This document shows positions 6,328 through 6,837 of a stretch of 6,837 bases of DNA, one piece after another; positions within the stretch are counted from its first letter, which is position 1, and each line of letters begins with the position of its first letter. The DNA is from Methanocalculaceae archaeon (GTDB lineage Archaea; Halobacteriota; Methanomicrobia; Methanomicrobiales; Methanocorpusculaceae): assembly GCA_031255895.1 (NCBI GenBank), contig JAIRRQ010000003.1:1-6837 (forward strand), written 5' to 3'. The translations under genes were made by a program, and so were the position numbers. Under the pieces are notes generated by a model. The model did not search any database. It worked only from the letters and a program-made list of their open reading frames with translations, and was not told where the DNA came from.

Positions 6328-6822
6328 TCACCGGAACGTCATTTGTTGATTAGCTCGGCAAAATATCATCTTGATGTAAAAGATGGTTGTCTGCATAAAA
6401 ATTTCTGTTTTCACCCCAGAATAATAATTGTGGAACACATTACCCACAATTATTATTCTGAAAAATACTCTAAAGGATAATTTGATTGAATAGAAATTTT
6501 GAAAAATCTTTCGTCAATTTAGCTGAATTCACTATGAACGTGATAAAAGCCTCTCCGTTATCTAGTCAATATAAACAAACACCAAAATAAACACAATGAA
6601 AAACAGAATTCCTCTATTTTGGACGATACAAATCGCATGATCTTCGCATGTGAGAGCCCATGCAATCACAGAACTTTCAATCAAGTCTCTGCAAGAGGCC
6701 TACAAAAGGCTCTATGTGAATACAAGAGATTGCATTTAAAGAAGAGAAACGCACCAATACATTTTGCCCATATATACACTAGAGTAAAACATCCTCAGAC
6801 AAATGAAAAAATGAAGATATAA
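6328..6822 (+). pseudogene. Decayed DDE (rve integrase-core) transposase remnant
   Basis: Blocks of an archaeal insertion-sequence transposase appear in order, in shifting frames. SPERHLLISSAKYHL (from 6328) resembles the linker after the HTH. EHITHN (6433-6450) matches the usual HIPHN block. One frame over, LKNTLKDNLIE (6458-6490) matches the following helix, and YERDKSLSV (6533-6559) matches the block before the catalytic domain. Back in the first frame, LDDTNRMIFAC (from 6619) holds the first catalytic Asp region, LQKALCEYK follows, and HIYTRVKHPQTNEK (about 6763-6804) is the C-terminal rve motif. Stops interrupt the middle, at 6491, 6563 and 6572. About 40 residues that should carry the second Asp are missing, and the catalytic Glu after TNGK-x is Lys. 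An ATG at 6269 (MDLNPVQIFNSIL) may mark the original N-terminal part. The C-terminal part is secure. The 6328-6490 part rests on short similarities. The exact family (IS481- or IS3-like) is not resolved, and no terminal repeats were found. Confidence 0.68.
6417..6460. repeat. Perfect 17-base inverted repeat with 10-base loop
   Basis: The left arm CAGAATAATAATTGTGG (6417-6433) and the right arm CCACAATTATTATTCTG (6444-6460) are exact reverse complements around a 10-base centre. Pairing stops abruptly at both ends. The stem is AT-rich and is followed on the plus strand by a run of A, not T, so it does not look like a plus-strand terminator. On the minus strand it is followed by GGGGTGAAAACAG, again not a clean T-run. 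It lies within the decayed transposase. Confidence 0.85.
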
Positions 6823-6837
6823 TTTAGAACGTAAAAA

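Noticed and set aside
6211..6480. Plus-strand frame of 90 open codons as an independent gene
   Set aside because: It has no start codon or ribosome binding site, and its second half is better explained as part of the decayed transposase.

Overview
The window looks like a piece of a methanogenic euryarchaeal chromosome, most probably of the order Methanomicrobiales. The evidence is an archaeal-type elongation factor 1-alpha, an archaeal CobS, a Trm11/TrmG10-type tRNA guanine-10 methyltransferase, a DUF2156 protein of a kind common in methanogens, TATA-type promoters, and short or absent 5' leaders. The genus cannot be fixed from the sequence alone. Intergenic DNA is clearly more AT-rich than the genes.

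Layout. Nearly all genes read on the minus strand. Positions 1-920 hold the 5' two thirds of tuf (EF-1 alpha), cut by the window edge, with a TATA promoter and a structured leader of about 70 bases. Positions 921-1289 hold no certain gene. At 1290-1415 a possible 41-residue plus-strand protein has a very good ribosome binding site, and its stop codon abuts the stop of convergent cobS (1416-2150). Positions 2353-3489 encode an unrecognised 378-residue protein with a PD-(D/E)XK nuclease-like core that lacks the usual lysine. It lies 46 bases downstream of the tRNA methyltransferase gene (3536-4489) and is probably co-transcribed with it. A poly-T terminator at about 4631-4650 closes a second unit, made of a GNAT acetyltransferase gene (5549-6043) overlapping a DUF2156 gene (4651-5586).

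The last 790 bases (6044-6837) hold no intact gene. They contain the GNAT promoter, a perfect 17-base inverted repeat, and what reads as a badly decayed plus-strand DDE (rve) transposase. Recognisable blocks of the transposase are spread over two frames with stops between them, an internal deletion removes the second catalytic Asp, and the catalytic Glu position is Lys.

Functionally the window mixes core translation (EF-1 alpha, tRNA modification), the cobalamin pathway central to methanogens (CobS), and two poorly understood minus-strand units. The items most worth a second look are the palindrome inside the transposon remnant, the nuclease-like protein paired with the tRNA methyltransferase and ending in a G7 tract, the GNAT/DUF2156 overlap pair, and the small ORF with its structured leader. 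No clear new defence or mobile system is evident.
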